Shown here: piece after piece, positions 1 through 7,168 of the stretch | Layout of the letters: the number at the start of each line of letters is the position of its first letter | Position numbering within the stretch: the stretch's first letter is position 1 | Source of the DNA: Hadesarchaea archaeon | GTDB lineage: Archaea > Hadarchaeota > Hadarchaeia > Hadarchaeales > Hadarchaeaceae | Assembly (NCBI GenBank): GCA_029880065.1 | Contig: JAOUPD010000008.1 | Span: 1-20,804 of the forward strand | DNA: 20,804 nt | Direction: 5' to 3' | Translations under genes and position numbers: made by a program | The notes under the pieces: generated by a model | Database searches by the model: none | Seen by the model: the letters and a program-made list of their open reading frames with translations, nothing else | Told to the model about the DNA's origin: nothing

Positions 1-74
1 TCGTCGACATGGGCCGTGCGTGTCAGCTTCCGGAGGGCGCTATGCAGGGTTCTCCCAAGTCTATCGAGCACCAT
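1..74 (-). CDS. srp54: Signal recognition particle protein SRP54, N-terminus only (partial)
   Basis: Only the first 24 codons lie in the window; the gene runs off the left edge. On the minus strand an ATG at 74 opens the peptide MVLDRLGRTLHSALRKLTRT followed by AHVD. This matches the start of archaeal SRP54/Ffh N-domains, which begin MVLxxLGxxLxxALRKL and soon reach a V-D-E helix. SRP54 is the GTPase that binds signal peptides at the ribosome and delivers them to the membrane with 7S RNA. Upstream there is a GTGAT ribosome-binding match (about 80-84) and a TATA-like TTTATTTAATA (109-119), so it probably has its own promoter in the gap after the mscS stop at 127. The identification rests on a short but characteristic stretch; the GTPase domain is not visible. 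Confidence 0.85.
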   Translation of the reverse strand, partial: MVLDRLGRTLHSALRKLTRTAHVD

Positions 75-78
75 AGAG

Positions 79-119
79 TATCACTTTCAATAATCGTTTG
101 TCGCGTTGTATTAAATAAA
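79..119 (-). promoter_or_regulatory. Promoter and RBS of srp54
   Basis: Read on the minus strand, TTTATTTAATAC (119 to 108) is a good archaeal TATA box. It lies about 35-45 bases before the ATG at 74. The element GTGAT (84 to 80) is complementary to the archaeal 16S tail and sits 5 bases before the start. This is a motif reading only, without transcript data. Confidence 0.5.
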
Positions 120-126
120 CGAGAGG

Positions 127-1167
127 CTAGGAAGCTCGTCTCTTGGGCATTAAGATCGTGCGGATCGGGAACGGGATTGTGATGCCCTCCTTCCTGTAGC
201 GCTTGTGCAGCTCCTTGATAAACTCATGGGTTATCAGGTACTTGTCCACGAATTCTTTGACCCTCAGGATGACGGTGAAGTTTATGCTGAAGTCGCTGAA
301 GGTGTGATAACGAATGAAGGGCTCGAACTCAGGTATCCCCCCAGTCACTTTTTTCAACACTTTTTTGCCTACATCGATGGTTACTCTTTCCACTTTCTTG
401 AGGTCGCTGTCGTAGGATACCCCAACTTGGACCAAGCAGGCCATCTGTGGCTCGGGTAAGTAGTAATTGGTGACGATTGCTCCCGCCATTTTCGAGTTCG
501 GCACTACAATTATGTTGTTAGGAAGTTCGCGTACTTTCGTGCTACGCCAGCCGATGTCTTCCACATAGCCTTTTTGACCTGAGTCTAGCTCGATATAATC
601 TCCTACTCTCACGGGTCGGTCGGACATAATGTAAACGCCGGCGAAGAACTCGGACAACGTCCCTTGGAGGGCGAATGCAACTGCGAGGCCCCCTATCCCA
701 AAGGCCGCGACCAACGCGGTCACTTGGATACCAAGTGCATCGAGTATCAGGATGAATGCTACAAAAAAGATGAGGATTTTCATGATTTTCTGAAGCGTTG
801 GCACGAGCGTCCTCACGCTGGGACGCACTGTGCCGTAGTACTTCAATATCCCAGTTATAATCTTCGCGGTGCACCACGTTGCTATTAAGAGTATCAACAG
901 GTAGCTGATGGTCGGAAGATATTGCATGACCTCTGCAGGGACAAACGTTGCGCGCTCAAGAGCAAAGTTAATCCCCATGATTAAGAATATCGCAACTATC
1001 GGCACTTTGATGGCATCGAAAATGATATCGTCAATCTTGGTTTTCGTCTTTCTAGTGAGCTTAGTGATGTAAACGTTTAACACAAATCTCAGCGCATACC
1101 CCGCCACAATAAATCCGATTAATATCAAAATGGGCGTTAGTATTTGCCAGAGCTCTTCGATGGCCAT
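127..1167 (-). CDS. mscS: Small-conductance mechanosensitive channel, MscS family
   Basis: This is a 346-residue membrane channel that would open under membrane tension and release solutes after hypo-osmotic shock. Hydrophobic segments lie at about 7-32, 53-70, 86-107 and 128-146. The pore-lining Gly/Ala-rich helix follows at about 151-168 (ALVAAFGIGGLAVAFALQ). Next come the hallmark MscS beta-domain motifs RPVRVGDYIEL (184-194) and VPNS (222-225), and a mixed C-terminal domain. An ORF extension to 1209 exists, but its ATG lies inside the TATA box shared with otsA. I therefore choose the ATG at 1167, which has GGTG six bases upstream. The divergent trehalose genes suggest a role in osmotic balance. 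A similar linkage of an MscS channel, trehalose synthesis genes and a glycosyltransferase has, as I recall, been described in Thermoproteus tenax. Confidence 0.9.
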   Translation of the reverse strand: MAIEELWQILTPILILIGFIVAGYALRFVLNVYITKLTRKTKTKIDDIIFDAIKVPIVAIFLIMGINFALERATFVPAEVMQYLPTISYLLILLIATWCTAKIITGILKYYGTVRPSVRTLVPTLQKIMKILIFFVAFILILDALGIQVTALVAAFGIGGLAVAFALQGTLSEFFAGVYIMSDRPVRVGDYIELDSGQKGYVEDIGWRSTKVRELPNNIIVVPNSKMAGAIVTNYYLPEPQMACLVQVGVSYDSDLKKVERVTIDVGKKVLKKVTGGIPEFEPFIRYHTFSDFSINFTVILRVKEFVDKYLITHEFIKELHKRYRKEGITIPFPIRTILMPKRRAS

Positions 1168-1204
1168 TATTTGCACCAATTTGATTTTATAAACGTACTC
1201 TATA

Positions 1205-1220
1205 AACATATTTAAAACAT
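1205..1220. promoter_or_regulatory. Shared bidirectional TATA element between mscS and otsA
   Basis: The sequence ATATTTAAAAC (1208-1218) reads as a TATA box on both strands. On the plus strand, 25 bases downstream falls within a few bases of the otsA ATG at 1246, giving a leaderless or nearly leaderless transcript. On the minus strand, 25 bases downstream is near 1187, leaving about 20 bases of leader with a GGTG site before the mscS ATG at 1167. A single element could therefore fire both ways, linking channel and trehalose expression. Confidence 0.5.
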
Positions 1221-1245
1221 CGCCACCACTGTTTTCTTGGTTTTA

Positions 1246-2727
1246 ATGGTTTCGGCGAAGGATGTCCAGGAGCTTGTGAAATCGAAGCTGAAGGGATACA
1301 AATTCATCATTGTTTCTAACCGCGAGCCCTACATCCACATGTATACGCCTGATGGGGTGCAGGTCAAGACTCCCGCTGGAGGTCTGACGGCGGCCTTAGA
1401 TCCTCTGATGCAGGCCACTGGTGGGATATGGGTGGCGGGCGGTAGTGGGGATGCTGATCGGGAGAATGTAGATGCACAAAATCGGTGCCGGGTCCCTCCT
1501 GCGAACCCAAAATACGTGTTGAAAAGGGTGTGGATGTCAAAGAACGAGGTGGATAAGTTTTACTTCGGTTTTTCGAATCAGACACTCTGGCCCCTTTGCC
1601 ATAATGTGTTTCGGGGACCAGTTTTTGATAAATCATTCTGGAGCGGTTACAAGCACTCGAATACGCTGTATGCGGAGGCGATCAGGCAGGAGACGAAGGG
1701 AATAGATAAGGCTTTCATTTGGTTTCACGACTATCACTTGGGGCTAGCACCAAAAATGGTCAGGAACGGAGCCCCGAAAAAACAAAAGCTCGTGCTTGCT
1801 CACTTTTGGCATATCCCCTGGCCCACTTGGGACACCTTCACACTTCTACCGTGGGCGGAGGAGATACTCGATGGCATGCTCGCGAACGACCTCATCGGTT
1901 TTCACCTTCCTAGTTATTGTGTCAACTTCTTGGCGAGCGTTGAGAAGGTGATGGGGATTAAACCCGATTACGGGACACTTAACGTGAAATACAAAGGACG
2001 CACCATCCACGTGAGGCCCTTCCCTATAAGCGTGGATTTTGACACCATCGATAAACTGGCGAGAAACCCCGGGGTAAAGCGGGAGATGAAGCGCGTCCGA
2101 GCTCCCCAGTACATTCCATACAAATATATCGGCGTAGGCGTCGATCGGATTGACTACACAAAGGGCATCCTTGAGAGGTTCCGGGCCATAGATCGATTTT
2201 TGGAAAAGTATCCGGAGTACCAGAATAATTTCGTGTTCGTGGAAGCGGGGGCACCAAGCCGCACGCGAATTCCAGATTATATGAAACTGAACGAGGAGAT
2301 ATCCAAAGCCGTCGACAAGATCAATTGGAAATACATGAGGGGCTATTGGAAGCCGATTATTTACATCGAGGGAAAGCTGAATCCTGATAGACTTTTCGCG
2401 TTATACAGGACCGCCGATTTGTGTGTAGTGAGCCCGATTCAAGACGGGATGAACTTGGTGGCGAAGGAATTCATCTCTGCAAATGTAGATTGCACGGGTG
2501 CGCTGATGCTGAGTAAATTTGCGGGAGCAACGGAAGAACTGGAGGATGCCGTGATCATCAATCCCTACGATGTGGAGGGATTTGCAGACGCGATTAAAGA
2601 CACTTTGGACATGTCGCCGAAGGAGAAGCGTCGAAGGATGAAAAGTCTAAGGAGCCATGTTAATAGGAACAACGTTTTCAAGTGGTTGTCGGATTTCATC
2701 TGCGAGGTCGCGAAATTCATCTCGTGA
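1246..2727 (+). CDS. otsA: Trehalose-6-phosphate synthase (GT20)
   Basis: This 493-residue cytosolic enzyme would transfer glucose from an NDP-glucose to glucose-6-phosphate, giving trehalose-6-phosphate. Family GT20 landmarks are present in order: SNREPY (24-29), GGLTAALDPLM (45-55), HDYHL (161-165), FWHIPWPTWDTF (187-198), the phosphate/diphosphate-binding pair R301 and K306 in VDRIDYTKG, and QDGMNLVAKEF (399-409). The length is normal for a stand-alone synthase. An upstream TTG (1237) would add three residues, but the ATG at 1246 fits the TATA spacing better. It is the first gene of a run with otsB. Its stop overlaps or nearly touches the otsB start, so synthase and phosphatase are probably made together. 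It belongs to a classic compatible-solute pathway. Confidence 0.95.
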   Translation: MVSAKDVQELVKSKLKGYKFIIVSNREPYIHMYTPDGVQVKTPAGGLTAALDPLMQATGGIWVAGGSGDADRENVDAQNRCRVPPANPKYVLKRVWMSKNEVDKFYFGFSNQTLWPLCHNVFRGPVFDKSFWSGYKHSNTLYAEAIRQETKGIDKAFIWFHDYHLGLAPKMVRNGAPKKQKLVLAHFWHIPWPTWDTFTLLPWAEEILDGMLANDLIGFHLPSYCVNFLASVEKVMGIKPDYGTLNVKYKGRTIHVRPFPISVDFDTIDKLARNPGVKREMKRVRAPQYIPYKYIGVGVDRIDYTKGILERFRAIDRFLEKYPEYQNNFVFVEAGAPSRTRIPDYMKLNEEISKAVDKINWKYMRGYWKPIIYIEGKLNPDRLFALYRTADLCVVSPIQDGMNLVAKEFISANVDCTGALMLSKFAGATEELEDAVIINPYDVEGFADAIKDTLDMSPKEKRRRMKSLRSHVNRNNVFKWLSDFICEVAKFIS

Positions 2728-2732
2728 TTCGA

Positions 2733-3512
2733 ATGGAATATCTTTTCAATCGCTGGGAGGAGGTAGAGCGAGCTTTAGCGACCGGCGCTTTGGTGCTGCT
2801 CGATTACGATGGCACTCTCACCCCCATTGTCGAAAGACCAGAGCTCGCGATTCTCTCTCCAGACATGAAGGAACTGCTTAAACGTGTGTCCCAGCACTAC
2901 ACGCTGGGGATAATAAGCGGCAGGTCGCTCGCTGATGTGAAAAGGCTAGTTGGGCTGGAGGGAATATATTATGCCGGAAACCATGGTTTCAAAATAATTG
3001 GCCCGAGGGTGGAATTAGTCAAGCCCGAGGCCGAGCGCGTGCGCCCAACTTTGGTCAAACTTTGCGAGGAGCTACGGGAAAAACTAGACAACATCAAAGG
3101 GGCGATTGTTGAGGACAAGGGATTAACGGCAAGCGTCCACTACCGATTGGTCGCAGAGGAGGAATTTGGGCATCTAAAAAACATTTTTGAAAAGGCTGTT
3201 GGCCCGTACATAGATTCAGGGGCAGTAAAGATTACCCACGGTAAGAAAGTTTTCGAGATAAGACCGAACGTTGAGTGGGACAAAGGAAAGGCTGTGCGCT
3301 GGATATGTGGTGTAGTTGACCCCAAAGGGGAGCTCGCACAGGTTTACGTGGGAGATGATCAAACAGACGAAGACGCATTTTCAGCTCTGAAAGAAAAGGG
3401 TGTAACCATCTTGGTTTCTGAGGAGCCGATAGAATCGAACGCAAAATATTTTGTTAAAAATGTTGACGAGGTTAAGACATTTTTTGAAAAACTAATAAAT
3501 ATGAGAGCGTAA
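2733..3512 (+). CDS. otsB: Trehalose-6-phosphate phosphatase (HAD superfamily)
   Basis: This 259-residue HAD hydrolase would remove the phosphate from trehalose-6-phosphate to give trehalose. Motif I is DYDGTLT with the nucleophile D24 and acid D26. Motif II is SGRS (62-65), the motif III lysine is about K184 in WDKGKA, and motif IV is GDDQTDEDAF (207-216). An OtsB-type cap follows motif II, with LTASVHYR (131-138). The chosen start is ATG 2733, which leaves a 5-base gap after otsA. A GTG at 2724 would instead overlap the otsA TGA as GTGA and add three residues. Translation coupling is likely either way. Confidence 0.93.
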   Translation: MEYLFNRWEEVERALATGALVLLDYDGTLTPIVERPELAILSPDMKELLKRVSQHYTLGIISGRSLADVKRLVGLEGIYYAGNHGFKIIGPRVELVKPEAERVRPTLVKLCEELREKLDNIKGAIVEDKGLTASVHYRLVAEEEFGHLKNIFEKAVGPYIDSGAVKITHGKKVFEIRPNVEWDKGKAVRWICGVVDPKGELAQVYVGDDQTDEDAFSALKEKGVTILVSEEPIESNAKYFVKNVDEVKTFFEKLINMRA

Positions 3513-3522
3513 GGATAGAAGG

Positions 3523-4545
3523 ATGCGAATGAAAGCATTAATCCTAGCGGGCGGGTTTGCGACCCGACTTGGTGCTATTGGCGAACAAATGCCCAAGGCA
3601 ATGATAGTTGTCGAGGGGGACACCCTTATCGACCATTTGATTAAGAAGCTTGAAAATGAGAAAATCGAGCCGATAATATCGATTAATAAAAAGTTTGAGA
3701 ATTTTTTTGAGGTATACAAAAATGTTATTGTCGAAGAAGCAATGGTGGAGGAGGAAAAACTCGGAGCAGTTCGGGCAATAAATAACGCAATCAAACAGCT
3801 GAAAATTGATGAGGACCTCTTGGTAGTGTGTGCCGACAATTATTTCTCCTCCGATTTCAAGGGTTTCATCTCCAGTTACACGGGCGAGCCGATTATCGGA
3901 GTTTACTACGCTGGTCAAAAACCAGACATGAAACCAGAGGAGATGGCAACGATGAAATTTAGGGGGAGCGAAAATTTCCCACCACCGGAGCAGAGCTTTT
4001 ATCTTGCCGATTTTAAGGAAAAAGCTAAACCGCCACTTAGCGATTACGTCAGCGCTGGCATATACATCTACCCAAAATCAATTTTTCCAATATTAGATGA
4101 GTTCTGCAAGGAGCGAAAACAGGACGCTCCTGGGTTTTTCATTCAACATTTGCAGGAACTTGGCGTGAAAGTTAAAGGCTATTTGTTCGGGGGTGAGTGG
4201 CGCGATGTGTCTCACAAGAGCTACCTCCAAATCTTTAGTGATGCGAAACTCACGAGGAGCGACGACCGTTACATTATATTTGATAAACCTGTGGGCGAGA
4301 ATTTGGTGCTTTCCATCACAATCTTGCATGCGGGTAAACAAACAACTGGGCATTCCCACTCGGTCAGCGAGGTTTACTTCTTTGTCGAGGGACAGGGCGA
4401 AATTGAGCTCGATGGAAATCGGAGGGCCGTGGAGAGTAAGGATGTGGTACCGATAAAGCCAGACAAGTTTCACCGTGTTTACAATACCTCAGATAAAGAT
4501 CTCGTCTTCATATGTGTGTTTGAAAGATATGGAGAGAGGGGATAG
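3523..4545 (+). CDS. Sugar-1-phosphate nucleotidyltransferase with C-terminal cupin
   Basis: This 340-residue protein has two domains. Residues 1 to about 240 are a sugar nucleotidyltransferase: MKALILAGGFATRLG, then PKAMI (24-28), LGAVRAINNAI (80-90) and CADNYFSSDF (103-112) for metal and substrate, VSAGIYI (176-182) and GGEWRDV (223-229). Such enzymes join a sugar-1-phosphate to an NTP. Residues 245-340 form a small cupin, with metal-ligand candidates H277, H279 and E283 in GHSHSVSEVYFFVEG, and H317. The cupin resembles those of sugar-phosphate isomerases or sugar-binding regulators. The second ATG at 3529 gives the usual MKALIL start and may be the real one. It sits 10 bases after otsB. 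I infer that it supplies NDP-glucose to OtsA and the GT4 enzyme, but the nucleotide and sugar cannot be read from sequence. Confidence 0.8.
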   Translation: MRMKALILAGGFATRLGAIGEQMPKAMIVVEGDTLIDHLIKKLENEKIEPIISINKKFENFFEVYKNVIVEEAMVEEEKLGAVRAINNAIKQLKIDEDLLVVCADNYFSSDFKGFISSYTGEPIIGVYYAGQKPDMKPEEMATMKFRGSENFPPPEQSFYLADFKEKAKPPLSDYVSAGIYIYPKSIFPILDEFCKERKQDAPGFFIQHLQELGVKVKGYLFGGEWRDVSHKSYLQIFSDAKLTRSDDRYIIFDKPVGENLVLSITILHAGKQTTGHSHSVSEVYFFVEGQGEIELDGNRRAVESKDVVPIKPDKFHRVYNTSDKDLVFICVFERYGERG

Positions 4546-4601
4546 TTCCAAAAAGTAAAAGTCAAAACGCTTTGTGTTCTGGGATAACTTTGACAAAGAT
4601 C

Positions 4602-5630
4602 ATGTTTGAGAAGACTGTTCAGGAAGCTAGGCTACTGAGTCCCCTAAATGATTTCAAACTGGTCACCCAACCAATCGAAATCAGGAAGGACCCACTGACT
4701 GGAAGACGGTGCAGGATAAACCTTGAGCGAGCGAAAAGGCCGAAACAAGCAGCCAAGACAACCGATATGGAAAATATCGTCGAAGCCTCTCGGGCCAAAT
4801 GCTTCTTCTGCGCGGAAAATTTGGAGAAAATGACTCCAATGTTCCCGGAGGACTTCCCGGAGAGGAGGATAAAAGTCGGAACCGCATGCATATTCCCAAA
4901 TCTCTTCCCATTTGGCGGGTTCCACGCAGTTGGGGTTTTCTCGAATGATCACCACCTAGATCCCAATCAATTTTCGCCGAAGTTGCTCGAGGATTGTTTT
5001 GAGGGTTGTTTGAGATATTTTGAGCAAGTACACGAAAGGTATCCTGAAATCAAGTATTGGCACATAAACTGGAACTACATGCCGCCCGCTGCCGCCAGCA
5101 TAATTCACCCGCACGTTCAGCTTACGGCTGACCCTGACCCTACTTCACGGCTCCAAGAGTTTATCAGAAGCAGTAGATCCTACTTCGACCGAGAAGGGAG
5201 TAATTATTGGTCAGATTTGGTGGAGGCGGAGAGAAATAAAAAGGAGCGGTTTATAGGAAAAACTGGCCCCGTCGCTTGGGTTACGAGTTTTGCTCCTGAA
5301 GGAAACAGCGAGGTTGTAGCAGTCTTTACCGGGATTTCCGCGATGACCAGTCTCAAAAAACGCGGGCTCGGAGATTTCTGTGATGGGCTCTCTCGAATTT
5401 TGAAGGGTTATCATGTTCTTGGAGTTCAGAGTTTCAACATGACGACATTTTCGGGCCCATGCGACGAGGACCTAAGTGAGTACTACCTTCTCAATGCAAA
5501 GTTGGTGTCTAGACCTAGCCCGAAGCAATTTTACACGAGTGACGATGGCTTCATGGAGAAACTTCATCACGAGAGTGTTATCGAGACCATGCCGGAAACT
5601 CTTGCTGAAAAATTAAGGGAACACTTCTAG
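4602..5630 (+). CDS. GalT-like HIT-superfamily nucleotidylyltransferase/phosphorylase
   Basis: This 342-residue protein shows the galactose-1-phosphate uridylyltransferase layout. A CFFC pair (67-70) and nearby HH (117-118) may bind a metal. The catalytic motif HPHVQ (169-173) carries the middle histidine that forms a nucleotidyl-enzyme intermediate in GalT. GalT itself swaps UMP between glucose and galactose phosphates. No galactokinase or epimerase is in the window, so a phosphorylase acting on NDP-glucose, or another sugar-nucleotide transfer, is equally possible. A TTG at 4572 would extend it by 10 residues; I prefer ATG 4602. It follows the nucleotidyltransferase by 56 bases and converges on the GT4 gene, 15 bases apart. 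Confidence 0.72.
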   Translation: MFEKTVQEARLLSPLNDFKLVTQPIEIRKDPLTGRRCRINLERAKRPKQAAKTTDMENIVEASRAKCFFCAENLEKMTPMFPEDFPERRIKVGTACIFPNLFPFGGFHAVGVFSNDHHLDPNQFSPKLLEDCFEGCLRYFEQVHERYPEIKYWHINWNYMPPAAASIIHPHVQLTADPDPTSRLQEFIRSSRSYFDREGSNYWSDLVEAERNKKERFIGKTGPVAWVTSFAPEGNSEVVAVFTGISAMTSLKKRGLGDFCDGLSRILKGYHVLGVQSFNMTTFSGPCDEDLSEYYLLNAKLVSRPSPKQFYTSDDGFMEKLHHESVIETMPETLAEKLREHF

Positions 5631-5645
5631 ACATCGGTGCGGAGT

Positions 5646-7013
5646 CTATTTGCCGAGCACATCGGAGAAAACATTCAAAAGAGATTGGGCACCTTGTTTG
5701 ATGTAACACTTTTTTGCAGTTTCGAATCCAGATTTTCCCATTTCGTTTGCCGCTCCTGGTTTCGAAAGCACCCTGATTATCTTGCTCGCGAGTTCTTCGT
5801 GATCGTTTGGGGAAAAGATGCAACCATTGTCTCCATCGATGATGAGTTCGGAAACCCCGGCTCCTGAACTGACTACGACGGGCTTTTTGTATATCCACCC
5901 TTCTAGTACTGCTAACCCAAAGCCCTCCAACACAGAGGGCAGGACCACTACATCAGCTCTTGTATATGCTGCCTTTAGCTCATCCCCGGTTAGGTATCGG
6001 GTGAAGATGATTCTTTGACGAACACCAAGCTTGCTCGCCAGTTGCTCTAACCTATCCAACCACCTCACCCCTTTCGGGAGTCCCAAGCCACCCGTGCGAG
6101 CACCCGAAAAACTCCCATTGCCAACTATCACAAGTTTCGCAGTAGGAAACTGTTTAGCAATTCGCGCCAGAGCTCTAACTGCGGTATCTTGACTTTTTAT
6201 TGGGTCAAGACGGGCAACCACGAGAATTATCATGTCGTCGCTGCTGATCCCAAACCTCTCGCAAAACTGGCTGACTTTAGCGTCCGATGCTCGACCATGT
6301 GCTTTTTCATCGATGTGGGGGTAAATCTGATAAATCCTACCTTTGAAACCGGCTTTCGACAAACTTCGCTTGTATTTCTTACAACTTACGATGACGGCAT
6401 CGTAGTCCTCCAGATATCTCCGTAAAAAGGCCCTCCATTTTGGAGTCATCTTCGTCATGTCGAGAGGAATATGCCATCGGAAGATTTTTTGCGTCACTGG
6501 GCCAGTCATTGACCCAACCAAAAGCAGCTGGAAATCGTGCACGTAAAACATGTCAAAATTAATCTCAGCGTGCAGATCCATCATCTTCTTCGCGTAACGC
6601 CAGTTGAAAAGGGCATAGTCGGCGAAGTGTCTGCGGGAGATCCACGTTTGCTCCATACCGTGGACGTTCCTCCACATCGCCTCTTTGAAGTGCCCGTAGC
6701 CAGCCAGTTCATGGAGTTCCAATTTAATTCGGTGTAGCACTATCCCGCCGAACGATGTCATCTCGGGGCTCAGGGGATTGATTGCCACCCAGTGGGGCCT
6801 CCGAATCTTATTTGTCTTGTACATCCACTGAAGCATGGGGGCGACCATGCCTGTAACTCCGCCTGGTGTATAAACGAAGTCTTCACCTTCCAAGAGCATT
6901 TTTAGCTGCATCGGTTTCGAGAGGTCACCATATTTCTCAAACAGTGCATCAGGGTCTAGCTTAAACCGTATTGGGGGAGTTTGAGAACTCACGCATAGTG
7001 ATACTTTTCGCAT
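5646..7013 (-). CDS. treT: GT4 glycosyltransferase, TreT-like trehalose synthase candidate
   Basis: This 455-residue protein is a GT-B-fold family 4 glycosyltransferase. An acceptor-side loop GGVTGMVAPML (51-61) is followed by VHDFQLLL (158-165) and FRWHIPLDMTKMTPKW (178-193), which matches the W/R-x-HIDL region of TreT. Donor-side residues are R268 and K273 in VARLDPIKSQD, and the EX7E motif is E363-E371 in EGFGLAVLEG. TreT joins NDP-glucose and glucose reversibly into trehalose. Its place next to otsA and otsB supports a trehalose role. It could alternatively be a non-TreT partner glycosyltransferase that works in a complex with the synthase/phosphatase. The symbol is a family call, not a proven function. 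Confidence 0.65.
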   Translation of the reverse strand: MRKVSLCVSSQTPPIRFKLDPDALFEKYGDLSKPMQLKMLLEGEDFVYTPGGVTGMVAPMLQWMYKTNKIRRPHWVAINPLSPEMTSFGGIVLHRIKLELHELAGYGHFKEAMWRNVHGMEQTWISRRHFADYALFNWRYAKKMMDLHAEINFDMFYVHDFQLLLVGSMTGPVTQKIFRWHIPLDMTKMTPKWRAFLRRYLEDYDAVIVSCKKYKRSLSKAGFKGRIYQIYPHIDEKAHGRASDAKVSQFCERFGISSDDMIILVVARLDPIKSQDTAVRALARIAKQFPTAKLVIVGNGSFSGARTGGLGLPKGVRWLDRLEQLASKLGVRQRIIFTRYLTGDELKAAYTRADVVVLPSVLEGFGLAVLEGWIYKKPVVVSSGAGVSELIIDGDNGCIFSPNDHEELASKIIRVLSKPGAANEMGKSGFETAKKCYIKQGAQSLLNVFSDVLGK

Positions 7014-7056
7014 ACGTGCCCAATTTGTCCGCGGCCTTTTTACATCTTTCGAAACC

Positions 7057-7075
7057 CTAAAAATTTAATTTTTAG
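7057..7075. promoter_or_regulatory. Perfect 9-bp inverted repeat over the TATA region of the treT-like gene
   Basis: CTAAAAATT (7057-7065) and AATTTTTAG (7067-7075) are exact inverted repeats around a single central T. The centre reads as an archaeal TATA box (AATTAAATT on the minus strand). It is some 45-60 bases before the treT-like ATG at 7013. It could be the promoter itself or a repressor site covering it. Confidence 0.45.
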
Positions 7076-7140
7076 TCATGAACTCAAAAATGTAAGAAAC
7101 GGTAACACATTAAAATGAATAAACTCTCTCTTTACATAAA

Positions 7141-7163
7141 TTTTTAATAACTCAGCTGTTATT
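7141..7163 (+). promoter_or_regulatory. Promoter of the YhfX-like racemase with an inverted repeat
   Basis: TTTTTAATA (7141-7149) lies about 25 bases before the first ATG at 7169, which fits a leaderless transcript. Just after it AATAAC (7146-7151) and GTTATT (7158-7163) form a 6-bp inverted repeat with a CAGCTG core, placed between the TATA box and the transcription start where a repressor could act. Confidence 0.4.
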
Positions 7164-7168
7164 TTATA

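Noticed and set aside
542..877. 111-codon minus-strand frame in mscS
   Set aside because: It is a shadow of the channel gene in another frame, with an arginine- and histidine-rich product and no motif.
1168..1209. N-terminal extension of the MscS frame
   Set aside because: Its ATG lies in the TATA box shared with otsA, and the extra residues are not typical of the family; ATG 1167 has a GGTG site.
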